Part shown: piece by piece, positions 7,231 to 13,716 of the stretch
Numbering within the stretch: position 1 is the first letter of the stretch
Layout: every line of letters begins with the position of its first letter
Assembly: GCA_041495845.1 (NCBI GenBank)
Contig: JBGQDM010000059.1
Location: forward strand, 1-20,208
Direction of reading: 5' to 3'
DNA length: 20,208 bases
Source: JBGQDM01 sp041495845
GTDB taxonomy: Bacteria > Acidobacteriota > Terriglobia > Terriglobales > Acidobacteriaceae
The notes under the pieces: generated by a model
What the model saw: the letters and a program-made list of their open reading frames with translations, nothing else
Told to the model about the DNA's origin: nothing
The model's database searches: none
Made by a program: the position numbers and the translations under genes

Positions 7231-8748
7231 ATGCGCAACGCGGAAGCTGGGAACCTCGTTCGCTTGGGTCTGTTATGGCTGCTGCTGGTTTCAGGCTCGT
7301 GGGCCAGCGCTGGCAGTTCCGCCTCAACCACTGAGTGGGATCTCCGCCCTTCGCTGAAGTACGACGCGCTGTGTCTCCTGGAAGTGCTCAGTGGCGATCC
7401 CTACTACCTGACTTACTATCAAGCCGACTATGACCGTTTTGCGCCGCAGTTCACCAACGAAGAGCGGGCTGACTTTGTCGAGCTGAAGCGCCTGATCAAG
7501 GACGAAAACGGCGGCGCGGTGTCGCCCATGCTGCTGCTGTATTTGTCCACAGCTCCAGCCGAGAGTCTGGCGGAAACAATTGCCGCCGTGCACGACAGCT
7601 CCGAGTTGAAACGGAATTTCCAGCAGACCACCTATTACGACGAAAAGGAATGGCAGTTGTATGAACGGGCGCGGCCTGCCCTGGAACGAGCGTTGCGTGC
7701 GCTCGATCGCATCCACTTCGAGGCGTATTGGGAAAAGGAGATCCGCCCGCAGATCGAAAAATCAATCCCGGCCTTTGCCGCGGACCTGCCCAAGTACAAC
7801 ATTGCGCCGGTGATTGCCGGCATGCTCGGACATCCGCTGGCTTCCAACCGGATCACCGTCTACCTGCTTTACTATTCGCAGCCCTATGGCATCAAGATCA
7901 CAGGGACGCGTTTCATTACCCACTACTCCTATCCGTTTGGCATCGTGCTGCACAATGCCATCCACGAAATGATGCATCCGCCGTATAACGCGGAGCACGA
8001 TGCCGGGATTAAGTCAGGCCTGGCCTTGCTCGGGGAAGAAAAATTTCTGATGGACAAGGTGGAACACCACAACCCGGCCTTCGGTTACAACACGCTGGAG
8101 GGGTTCGTGGAGGAAGACTGCGTGCAATTTCTGGAGGCGGTAGTGGCGGAAAAAATTGGCGCCGGGCGCGATCAGCAGGAGTACTGGCGCGCTCAGGACG
8201 ACGGCATGCATGTGCTGTCGACGGCCCTGTATCAACTGGCGAAGCAGGAAAAGTTTCCGCAGGGTGGGGAAGACTTCCCGCACTTTTTCGCGCGCATGTT
8301 GCAAACAGGAAAACTCACCGGCGGCGAGATAGAAAAACTGAACCAGGCTTTCTTTGCGGCGGGGAAGGGCGAACGCAACCGCGCCGATGATGAAGAGAAG
8401 AGTCCAGCGCGAGTTGTCCGCCGGTGCCGGGCTCATGCCGCTCATGCCGCCTCCTTGACCAGCACCCGCGGATTGAGCAGGTCCACTCCCAGCCCGATCA
8501 GCAGCGCCAGGAACAGAGAATACTGCACAAAAATGAACATGGCTTCCGGTCCGGTGCTGGGTAGAACACCGCCGGTCAATAGCAGAACGGACATGCCATC
8601 AGGATGTTGCGGCACACGCTCAGCTTCGGCATGTAGAACACACACGCCGCCAAAAACAGCGGCAGCCACGTGGCTTCGATCACCGGTGCGCGGCCGGCGG
8701 TCAACGCGTAGGTCAAGGTGCTGCCCAGGCAATGGCCGATCAGCATGA
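7231..8748 (+). CDS. Exported HExxH zinc-metallopeptidase-like protein; 3' end uncertain
   Basis: I do not recognise a named family. A signal peptide (about residues 1-27, LGLLWLLLVSGSWASAG) points to export. HEMMH at 245-249, with Glu294 or Glu295 in GFVEEDC about 46 residues on, fits a gluzincin-like zinc site (two His plus a distal Glu). ATG 7231 is preferred over GTG 7222 because GAGG lies 9 bases upstream. The sequence is protein-like to about residue 385 (near 8.39 kb). The remaining ~115 codons are Arg/Ser/Pro-rich, lack domain character and run antisense to minus-strand membrane genes with better coding signals. The native stop has probably been lost to a frameshift or rearrangement between about 8.35 and 8.40 kb. 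The N-terminal part is confident; the end is not. Confidence 0.75.
   Translation: MRNAEAGNLVRLGLLWLLLVSGSWASAGSSASTTEWDLRPSLKYDALCLLEVLSGDPYYLTYYQADYDRFAPQFTNEERADFVELKRLIKDENGGAVSPMLLLYLSTAPAESLAETIAAVHDSSELKRNFQQTTYYDEKEWQLYERARPALERALRALDRIHFEAYWEKEIRPQIEKSIPAFAADLPKYNIAPVIAGMLGHPLASNRITVYLLYYSQPYGIKITGTRFITHYSYPFGIVLHNAIHEMMHPPYNAEHDAGIKSGLALLGEEKFLMDKVEHHNPAFGYNTLEGFVEEDCVQFLEAVVAEKIGAGRDQQEYWRAQDDGMHVLSTALYQLAKQEKFPQGGEDFPHFFARMLQTGKLTGGEIEKLNQAFFAAGKGERNRADDEEKSPARVVRRCRAHAAHAASLTSTRGLSRSTPSPISSARNREYCTKMNMASGPVLGRTPPVNSRTDMPSGCCGTRSASACRTHTPPKTAAATWLRSPVRGRRSTRRSRCCPGNGRSA
8347..8445 (-). pseudogene. Possible 5' remnant of a third operon gene
   Basis: The ATG at 8443-8445 overlaps the upstream stop as ATGA, with AAGGAGG (plus 8450-8456) four bases before it, a textbook coupled start. 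The first ~28 codons encode MSGMSPAPADNSRWTLLFI followed by IGAVAFALP, which could be an N-terminal membrane anchor. After about 8360 the frame is exactly antisense to confidently coding metallopeptidase sequence. The natural continuation therefore appears to be missing. The 8347 boundary is only an estimate of where the original gene is cut. Confidence 0.3.
8442..8594 (-). pseudogene. Out-of-frame 3' part of the membrane protein gene (or a tiny coupled gene)
   Basis: From ATG 8594 this frame encodes 50 residues with a long hydrophobic stretch (EAMFIFVQYSLFLALLIGLG) ending LLNPRVLVKEAA. It overlaps the end of the preceding frame by 19 bases in the -1 register and has no Shine-Dalgarno sequence. 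It therefore looks like the missing last helix of the upstream membrane protein after a one-base deletion, or a separate translationally coupled micro-protein. Its stop (TGA at 8442-8444) overlaps an ATG at 8445 that is preceded by AAGGAGG, so translation was built to continue into another gene. Confidence 0.5.
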
Positions 8749-9055
8749 GGGTGGCCAGCCCGAGTGGAGCTTGCACGATGCGACGGCGGGCGGCGTCGAG
8801 CCCGCTGATCACCGTGACGTAGAGAATCAACACCGCCAGCGAGAGAAATGCCGGATTGCCACGCAGCAGCAGGAACGCGGTCGCAAAAGCCAGCCCGGCA
8901 ACCGCTTCTTTCCCTCCGGGAACTTCTCCGTGCAACAAGTTCCAGGAAGAACCGCCGGCGTTCGATGGCGGCGCAGCGGGCGGGTTCGCGTCCGGCCCCA
9001 CCGTCCGGGCCATCACATGAAACGGTTCAATCGGTTGGCTGATGTAGTTAGTCAT
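8576..9055 (-). CDS. Membrane protein in a TetR-led operon, probably frameshifted
   Basis: I do not recognise the family. This frame gives 159 residues: a soluble N-terminus of ~50 residues rich in Pro, Ala and Gly, then hydrophobic stretches at about 51-85 (AGLAFATAFLLL, LSLAVLILYVTVISGL), 96-115 (LGLATLMLIGHCLGSTLTYAL) and 128-142 (WLPLFLAACVFYM). It stops abruptly in MACPFCY. The ATG overlaps the tetR stop as ATGA, and GGAGGAG stands 8 bases upstream, so it is co-translated with tetR. The following -1 frame continues with another hydrophobic segment, which suggests a one-base deletion near 8576-8620, or possibly a real two-gene overlap. Being behind a TetR regulator, it may be induced by that regulator's ligand. 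Confidence 0.7.
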   Translation of the reverse strand: MTNYISQPIEPFHVMARTVGPDANPPAAPPSNAGGSSWNLLHGEVPGGKEAVAGLAFATAFLLLRGNPAFLSLAVLILYVTVISGLDAARRRIVQAPLGLATLMLIGHCLGSTLTYALTAGRAPVIEATWLPLFLAACVFYMPKLSVCRNILMACPFCY

Positions 9056-9765
9056 GATGGTTGCTCCTCCAAAGTGGCTGGCGTCGAGCCGGGGAGGAGG
9101 CCGGCATCGCGCAGCAAGTCAAGCACCTTGCCCCGCACCGGCTTCAGGATGGACAGCTTGGCCAGGGACAGCAGGCGTACGGTCAGCTCCATGGCGTTGT
9201 CCACGAGCTTCCGTGTGCGTTGTTGGTTAGGGGACCGGTCGTAGAGAAAAAGCACGAGCACTCCCATTTGCAGTGCCCAAAGAGAAAGCGTGAGCAGTTG
9301 ACGCAGATCGGCCGGCATCCGCTCGCCGCCAATGGCGCGGTCGAGCAGCTCGAGGCTGCGGCGGCGCGTGTCGTCCGTTCCTGAACCCAGACACGACAGC
9401 GGATGATCCGGCTCGCCCGCATAGCGGAAGACCACGCCCAGCAGTTTGCGGTCGTCCTTCACAATGTCGAGTTTGGATTGCAGCGCGAATTGCAAACGCT
9501 GCTTCAGATCGAGGGAGCCGGAGGCCAACGCATCGTCCAGCCGTTGCTCGTGCTCCCGTTGCACCACGTCGTAGTAGGACTGGATCAGCGCTTCCTTGCT
9601 GGGGAAGTAGTAGTAGGCCGCCCCCAGGGCCACCCCGGCAGCGGCGGCAATGTCGCGCATGGTGGTCGAGTCAAACCCGCGCTCGCGGAAAAGGACGAGG
9701 GCAGCGTCCAGAATGGCGCGGCGGGTTTGCTGGCCTTTACCGGTAGCCTGGTCAACCTTGAACAT
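9052..9765 (-). CDS. TetR/AcrR-family transcriptional regulator
   Basis: A DNA-binding regulator of 237 residues from ATG 9765. The N-terminal helix-turn-helix domain spans about residues 12-58 (TRRAILDAALVLFRERGF, then TMRDIAAAAGVALGAAYYYF, then PSKEAL), which is highly typical of TetR proteins. The C-terminal ~170 residues are helical and presumably bind a ligand and dimerise; the ligand is unknown. An alternative ATG at 9816 adds 17 residues of poor conservation. Both candidate ATGs lie inside copies of the palindrome GAACATGTTC. The gene overlaps the downstream membrane gene by four bases (ATGA), so it probably controls its own operon. Confidence 0.92.
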   Translation of the reverse strand: MFKVDQATGKGQQTRRAILDAALVLFRERGFDSTTMRDIAAAAGVALGAAYYYFPSKEALIQSYYDVVQREHEQRLDDALASGSLDLKQRLQFALQSKLDIVKDDRKLLGVVFRYAGEPDHPLSCLGSGTDDTRRRSLELLDRAIGGERMPADLRQLLTLSLWALQMGVLVLFLYDRSPNQQRTRKLVDNAMELTVRLLSLAKLSILKPVRGKVLDLLRDAGLLPGSTPATLEEQPS

Positions 9766-9771
9766 GTTCAA
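9758..9771. promoter_or_regulatory. Candidate TetR operator 1 (TTGAACATGTTCAA)
   Basis: A perfect 14-bp palindrome covers the preferred start codon of the tetR gene. Its centre lies 51 bp from a second near-identical copy. Length and symmetry suit a TetR-family dimer, and the position fits autorepression. The regulator-site match is inferred from context. Confidence 0.6.
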
Positions 9772-9808
9772 ATCTTGAGGCAAGTCGGGGTGGAAGTCAA
9801 GGGAAAAG

Positions 9809-9822
9809 TTGAACATGTTCGA
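9809..9822. promoter_or_regulatory. Candidate TetR operator 2 (TTGAACATGTTCGA)
   Basis: Thirteen of 14 bases match operator 1, with a perfect 10-bp core GAACATGTTC. A -10-like CATAAT lies just upstream on the minus strand (plus 9824-9829), so a bound repressor would cover the transcription start. The 51-bp spacing is close to five helical turns, allowing cooperative binding on one face. Confidence 0.6.
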
Positions 9823-9918
9823 TTATGGTTGTAAGTGATTGGAAAGATGGGAATTACAGTGCCGCCTAGTTCTGTTGCTGTTCCCGTGCCACCTTGGAAA
9901 GGTGCCCAAAGCACGAGC

Positions 9919-9947
9919 GGGCCACCCGCCAAAATCTTATTTTTGGC
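9919..9947. repeat. GGGCCACCCGCC motif and 7-bp hairpin at the protease 3' end
   Basis: GGGCCACCCGCC (9919-9930) runs into a perfect inverted repeat, GCCAAAA (9928-9934) and TTTTGGC (9941-9947). The loop of that repeat contains the stop codon of the protease gene. The motif recurs between the accessory genes. No T-run follows on the minus strand, so it is not a standard terminator. Confidence 0.5.
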
Positions 9948-10854
9948 TCCGCGGCTTTCCCCGGTACAGATCAGCATCTCTTATGTTGATGCTTTGTATG
10001 ATGTCGAAGACGTAATTGGCGGGAGTCATGAAAGCAACGTCGGAAGCAGCAACTGAAGAGGACTGAACTCCAATGAGAACCAACCGCTGAAGCCCGGGGC
10101 TGCTGATATCGCCGTTCTCGCCGAAGGGAGGATAGTAAAGAATTGGCGACCCACTGTTTCCGGGCACAAGATTCGCGGCGATAAGCCACGCTTTGATATC
10201 GAAAGGAGCGCCGTCCCCACACACAGTCTGGGCATCTTCTCGAAGGATGCTGGAGATCTTGCCGAACTTGAATACTGGGTAGTTTCTTTGCATAGCCCTT
10301 AGATTAAGGAGCATCCCAGCCGAGACAATGTCATCTCCGATGGAAAGCTTGCTCAACTCTTCATCAGTTGGAAGCCTCGAAGCAGGCAGCGCTCGAAAGT
10401 CAGACTTGCTTAAATCGTCTTCCGTAACCGGAAATATAACAACTGCCGCATCCACATCCTCGTCCTTGTGCCGGAACCATGTCGGCTTGGCGTCGCTTGA
10501 TAGTGGGATCCGAATATACCTCACCTTCTCTGTACTATCCGTGCTAACCGCATTCACGCGAGCGTAGATAAGCATCGGGTTATGTGCCGCGGGGCAGTGC
10601 GCCCATTCTGGATCGACAATGTGGCGCGCCGTGACCAGGAGTAGGGTTACGTCTTGGTCGTTCAAGTGAGGAACGCGGATCAAGAACCCGGTGCCAATTG
10701 GGGTGTTGAAGTCTACCCTACCGGCCTCTCCAGCACGATAGAGGAAGACGACGGTCTTTCCTAGAAAGTCGGTATCAAATGGTGCGCTGGCTGACGCTAT
10801 CGTGGCCAGCAGCGCCAAGAAACAAAAGGCAATCGTGATCTTGAGATATTTCAC
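9937..10854 (-). CDS. Exported trypsin-like (S1-fold) serine protease
   Basis: A probable secreted or periplasmic serine protease of 305 residues. The signal peptide is residues 1-24 (ITIAFCFLALLATIASASA, then PFD). The triad is visible: His78 in VTARHIVD, Asp135 in DVDAAVVIF, and Ser234 in VPGNSGSPI. The layout matches compact trypsin-like peptidases without PDZ domains, so it is not a typical DegP/HtrA. The GTG at 10854 is chosen because AGGAGG lies 5 bases upstream and the signal peptide follows at once. An ATG at 10938 in the same frame would bury the signal peptide behind 28 residues. It is the last of three same-strand accessory genes and has lower GC than the flanking core. Its substrate is unknown. 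Confidence 0.88.
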   Translation of the reverse strand: MKYLKITIAFCFLALLATIASASAPFDTDFLGKTVVFLYRAGEAGRVDFNTPIGTGFLIRVPHLNDQDVTLLLVTARHIVDPEWAHCPAAHNPMLIYARVNAVSTDSTEKVRYIRIPLSSDAKPTWFRHKDEDVDAAVVIFPVTEDDLSKSDFRALPASRLPTDEELSKLSIGDDIVSAGMLLNLRAMQRNYPVFKFGKISSILREDAQTVCGDGAPFDIKAWLIAANLVPGNSGSPILYYPPFGENGDISSPGLQRLVLIGVQSSSVAASDVAFMTPANYVFDIIQSINIRDADLYRGKPRSQK

Positions 10855-10982
10855 CGAGGCCTCCTGGGAAGACCACACTCCGGAACTTTCCGCTATTGTA
10901 AATTGTGGTGAGGTTTTCTTGTTTAGCGGGTAGCCCATACTTGCTTTTGATCAGCGCATGCACCTCCAGGTCGGTAGTGGTG

Positions 10983-11030
10983 GGTGGCCCGGCCTTGATT
11001 TTGATTTTCGTCAGCCAAGGCGGGTGGGCC
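10983..11030. repeat. Imperfect inverted repeat of the GGTGGCCC/GGGTGGGCC family
   Basis: GGTGGCCCGGCCTTG (10983-10997) and CCAAGGCGGGTGGGCC (11015-11030) form an imperfect inverted repeat. The core is CCTTG/CAAGG, around TTGATTTTCGTC-like sequence. It ends exactly against the stop codon of the DUF5677-like gene (11031-11033). It resembles the other GGCGGGTGG-containing elements in this accessory region. Confidence 0.55.
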
Positions 11031-11840
11031 TCAGGGCGCTTTCGGTTTTGCAAATGTGATCCTGCTCGACGGCAATGCAGTCCTCAACTTGGTCAGCACG
11101 GTATCAAGCTGCGCATGGAGTTGGGGCGGCAGCTCAGTGTCAAACTGCCGAAAAGCAATGATGCAGATCATGTAAAGGTAAGCGAGAGTGTAGTGAAGGG
11201 CCAGCAAGCCTTTCTCTCCGTCCCTGTCTGGTCCGCTCAGGGTTTTGAACGGAACGCCCCCGGAAGTCAGGTGCGGGATCAGCGCCAAGCTGTTGCAATG
11301 AACGTAGTGTGACGTGTGCTCGTAGATTCCGTAGTAGTCGAACTCCGCCTGAAACGGCTTCCCGGTCCTTGGATCCGTCTCTCGCGGATCGAGGTAAGCT
11401 TCTGTTGCCATGTTGTAGGGATTCTGCCAGCTTCTCCTGCTCGGGAATTTCTTAGCGTCTTCTAGCCACTGCCGCTTGACCGCGCCAGGGCGCTTGACCT
11501 TCGAGAAGTGCTTCTTCCGGATTTGCTCGGCGTTGTACAAGTGGGCTTTGAAGAAATTGAGGTAGCTAGTGGCCCTTTCTTCAGCATCTTTGTTAGAGAT
11601 GTACTTGACCAACAAGAAAGCCTCAACCGACGATCTTGCGAGTCCGAATGCCTCTCCATAGAAGCGGCCCCGGACGAGATGGCAGACTGCTTGGCCAAGG
11701 GCAAGCGCCTTGGACGTAAGTGCGAGGAGGGCCCGATCCAGATCGACCTGCTGCCGTGGGCACAAATACCGGCTGTCGAGTTCGCTGCGTATAGCAGCAA
11801 GCGCGAACGAAACCTCCGGTTCGAAGTCTTCGGGAGTCAT
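11031..11840 (-). CDS. DUF5677-like protein of unknown function
   Basis: A 269-residue, mostly helical soluble protein. Features I associate with the DUF5677 family are Arg69 and Glu73 in LARSSVEAFLLVKYI and a later Tyr/Ser/His cluster (YYGIYEHTSHYVHCNS, about 169-184). The family has no established function; I assign it from memory of these motifs. No signal peptide is present, although residues 213-230 (LALHYTLAYLYMICIIAF) are quite hydrophobic. The ATG at 11840 has no clear Shine-Dalgarno sequence. It lies between the DUF4062 gene and the protease gene on the same strand, with ~170-base gaps on both sides that hold repeat motifs, so co-transcription is uncertain. GC is lower than in the core genes. 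Confidence 0.7.
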   Translation of the reverse strand: MTPEDFEPEVSFALAAIRSELDSRYLCPRQQVDLDRALLALTSKALALGQAVCHLVRGRFYGEAFGLARSSVEAFLLVKYISNKDAEERATSYLNFFKAHLYNAEQIRKKHFSKVKRPGAVKRQWLEDAKKFPSRRSWQNPYNMATEAYLDPRETDPRTGKPFQAEFDYYGIYEHTSHYVHCNSLALIPHLTSGGVPFKTLSGPDRDGEKGLLALHYTLAYLYMICIIAFRQFDTELPPQLHAQLDTVLTKLRTALPSSRITFAKPKAP

Positions 11841-11966
11841 GTTCTATGTTCGCACATTCACCTTGGTCGTAGAAGCTGGCCGCTCGGCGAAGTCGCCAGC
11901 TCTTGACTTTTGATGACCTACGCCCCCCCGAGTTTTGGCTGCATGCGAGAATCAAGAAACAAAATT

Positions 11967-11978
11967 GGGCCACCCGCC
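11967..11978. repeat. GGGCCACCCGCC motif in the DUF4062/DUF5677 gap
   Basis: An exact copy of the 12-base motif at 9919-9930. It lies 34 bases beyond the stop of the DUF4062 gene, in a 171-base gap that holds no gene I can support. Confidence 0.5.
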
Positions 11979-12011
11979 CGGAAATGGCGAATCGCGCTGC
12001 CTGCCGAGAGA

Positions 12012-13244
12012 CTATGAGCCGGGTTTGTGTGTTCGTTTCAGCCAACTGGATGTGGAAACTGCTCGATCAGAAATAATCGCTAGGCCGGCAATCAGTTCAT
12101 CGAGTTGAAGCCGTGTGGCGCGAGACGCCTTCTTCAACCGCGAGGTGAGTTTTGGTATGCCCGCAATGGCGTCGCGAAAGGCGATGACGGGTTCCTGACC
12201 AGAATGTAGGCTGGGTATTACCTCTTCTAGCATTGTGCGCAGCTCAAGAACTTGTTCGTCTGGCGGCCCTTCTTGGATCCATGCGGCGGTGGCCGCATCA
12301 AAGGCATTGAATCCTGACGTGAAACCAGCAACCAATGCTGGAATTTCTCGTCTGAGAGATCGTGCATAGCTTGCAAGGTCCTCCGCGGCTGAGTCCACCG
12401 CAGACTTTAGATCCCGAGGATTCTGCGAGTTCGCACTAACGTAGCTGATTAGTTTGGCGTGATGCTCGAATTTTGTGGTCTGCTCTTTGGTGATGGATGC
12501 GATTCGTTCGAGCGCAGCCGTACCCGCCTGTATTGAATCTTGAGCTTCCACAATGGCGTCGAGAACTCCTGGAGTCTCGTCCTCTGTGGTTTGCTCAAGC
12601 TCGCTAAATGGCCCGCCGGGGCGTGCCAACTCCCGGCCAACAGACACAGAGGCTGTCTCGGCTGGCTTTGCACTCGCACCAGGCCCCTGCGAACAAGATT
12701 TCCATCCATTCCCGTCCCATTCGGACGATACTAGCTTCCACAAGTGACGCCGCACAAGGGGGACAAAGTCCCCGGTAGTCTTGAATTCAGAATAGAGGAT
12801 TTTTGGGGCAATTGATTTCTTAAACTCCTGGACTTTTGCTAGCTGTTGGAGGTCTAGGTTCTGGATCGCAACGTCCGGTGTACCTTTAAAATAAAAGAGC
12901 ACCCTTACACTGTCCGGTGCCTTCGCCCAGCGGTCGCAAGCTCGACGGAATTCCTCCTCGGTGCCTGAACCGGCCCTCGGCGTGGGGGTTCCAAACTGGC
13001 TTCCGAACATTCCGATATATATATCGTATTCATCGGCCACTTGGTTGTTCACAACCGCCTGCGGATCGGGCCCTATCCCGGGCACCACGAAGTTCCCGGA
13101 CGTTATTAACCTTAGCTCAACCGAATAGGCGTCGCGGAGGCTTGGATTTAGCTCCTGGATGACCGTGTCCAGTACTTTCAGTTCCGCACTCAAATCCTGC
13201 GGACAAGAAGCAAACACTCCTAACATCGTCACCTGGCGTGGCAT
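12012..13244 (-). CDS. DUF4062-domain protein with C-terminal helical region
   Basis: A 410-residue cytoplasmic protein. Residues ~7-170 match the DUF4062 pattern: an N-terminal strand LGVFASCPQDLSAEL, then YDIYIGMFGSQFGTPTP (73-89) and SGTEEEF (93-99). DUF4062 is a TIR-like fold often found in front of NTPase or other signalling modules, including immune-type proteins; that is family knowledge. Here no NTPase follows. Residues ~180-215 are a linker, and 215-400 are predominantly helical and possibly coiled (ALERIASITKEQTTKFEHH). There is no signal peptide or membrane helix. The ATG at 13244 is used; no strong Shine-Dalgarno sequence is visible, and an internal ATG at 13226 is possible. It is the first gene of the accessory trio. 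Confidence 0.8.
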   Translation of the reverse strand: MPRQVTMLGVFASCPQDLSAELKVLDTVIQELNPSLRDAYSVELRLITSGNFVVPGIGPDPQAVVNNQVADEYDIYIGMFGSQFGTPTPRAGSGTEEEFRRACDRWAKAPDSVRVLFYFKGTPDVAIQNLDLQQLAKVQEFKKSIAPKILYSEFKTTGDFVPLVRRHLWKLVSSEWDGNGWKSCSQGPGASAKPAETASVSVGRELARPGGPFSELEQTTEDETPGVLDAIVEAQDSIQAGTAALERIASITKEQTTKFEHHAKLISYVSANSQNPRDLKSAVDSAAEDLASYARSLRREIPALVAGFTSGFNAFDAATAAWIQEGPPDEQVLELRTMLEEVIPSLHSGQEPVIAFRDAIAGIPKLTSRLKKASRATRLQLDELIAGLAIISDRAVSTSSWLKRTHKPGS

Positions 13245-13286
13245 TGTACCGTCCGATGCTTATTCTACGCGGAATGGATAGTGAAC

Positions 13287-13341
13287 GGCCCACCCTTGAA
13301 TTTGTGTGGGCACCAGCAACCCCGAGGGTGGCGGGTGGCCC
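13287..13341. repeat. Inverted repeat element with GGCGGGTGGCCC end
   Basis: CCACCCT (13290-13296) pairs with AGGGTGG (13325-13331), inside imperfect outer arms GGCCCACCC and GGCGGGTGGCCC. It lies just upstream of the DUF4062 gene. I recall similar GGGTGGCCCACCC-type elements as dispersed in Acidobacteriota, but copy number cannot be checked here. Confidence 0.6.
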
Positions 13342-13394
13342 AAGGTGCAAGTTCCATCACACGGTTGCCGTTGGTGTGGCGGGTGTACAGGTCT

Positions 13395-13427
13395 CCCCCA
13401 ACGTCTCGTTTTCTGAGACGTGGGAGG
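13395..13427. repeat. ACGTCTC hairpin element
   Basis: ACGTCTC (13401-13407) and GAGACGT (13415-13421) form a perfect 7-bp stem with loop GTTTTCT. It is extended by CCC/GGG across a one-base bulge. It sits between the inverted repeat at 13287 and the serine-hydrolase remnant, and is probably part of the same repeat cluster. Confidence 0.6.
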
Positions 13428-13501
13428 CAACCCTCTTCGCGCCATGCGCCTGTGATCAGGGCACGCCCGCAGGTCCTGGCCGTTTCATCTGATCCAGACG
13501 C

Positions 13502-13675
13502 TCACTGCTTTTCCGGCACTGCCTGCACTAACAGGCCCAGTGCTTTCTGAAAGCTCTTGTCGCCTTCGTTCGCGCCCTTGAAGTGACCTAACCGCACCAC
13601 CACCAGATCGTGGGACGGAATCATGACCGTCTTCTGCCCGCCCGCGCCGGACATGAAGAATGTGTTTTTGGGCAC
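13502..13675 (-). pseudogene. 3' remnant of a beta-lactamase-family serine hydrolase
   Basis: About 55 codons encode FFMSGAGGQKTVMIPSHDL followed by VVVRLGHFKG, ending VQAVPEKQ. This is the C-terminal strand and helix pattern of class C beta-lactamase/penicillin-binding-like serine hydrolases: a G-x-G-G-Q turn, then a strand ending in VVVRLG. The whole catalytic part (SxxK, YxN) is missing. Upstream the frame runs at about 13676 into a repeat hairpin and meets a stop at 13691-13693. The gene was therefore truncated at the repeat, and the fragment is not expected to be functional. Confidence 0.75.
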
Positions 13676-13686
13676 GGGCCGGTGGG

Positions 13687-13715
13687 CCACTCAAGCCTGC
13701 TTTTGGCTTGAGTGG
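13687..13715. repeat. Perfect 11-bp hairpin CCACTCAAGCC/GGCTTGAGTGG
   Basis: CCACTCAAGCC (13687-13697) and GGCTTGAGTGG (13705-13715) are separated by TGCTTTT. The flanks GGGCCGGTGGG and GGGGCA resemble those of the other repeat elements. It abuts the truncated end of the serine-hydrolase remnant and may mark the breakpoint. Confidence 0.75.
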
Positions 13716-13716
13716 G

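Noticed and set aside
10855..10938. ATG at 10938 as the start of the protease gene
   Set aside because: It would place 28 unrelated residues before a clear signal peptide, whereas GTG 10854 has AGGAGG at ideal spacing.
10775..11053. 92-codon minus-strand frame between the protease and DUF5677 genes
   Set aside because: It crosses the inverted repeat at 10983-11030, overlaps both neighbours and looks like translated repeat sequence.
9919..13341. Integron-type attC sites between the accessory genes
   Set aside because: The layout resembles a cassette array, but I found no paired RYYYAAC/GTTRRRY core sites in the gaps and no integrase gene in the window.
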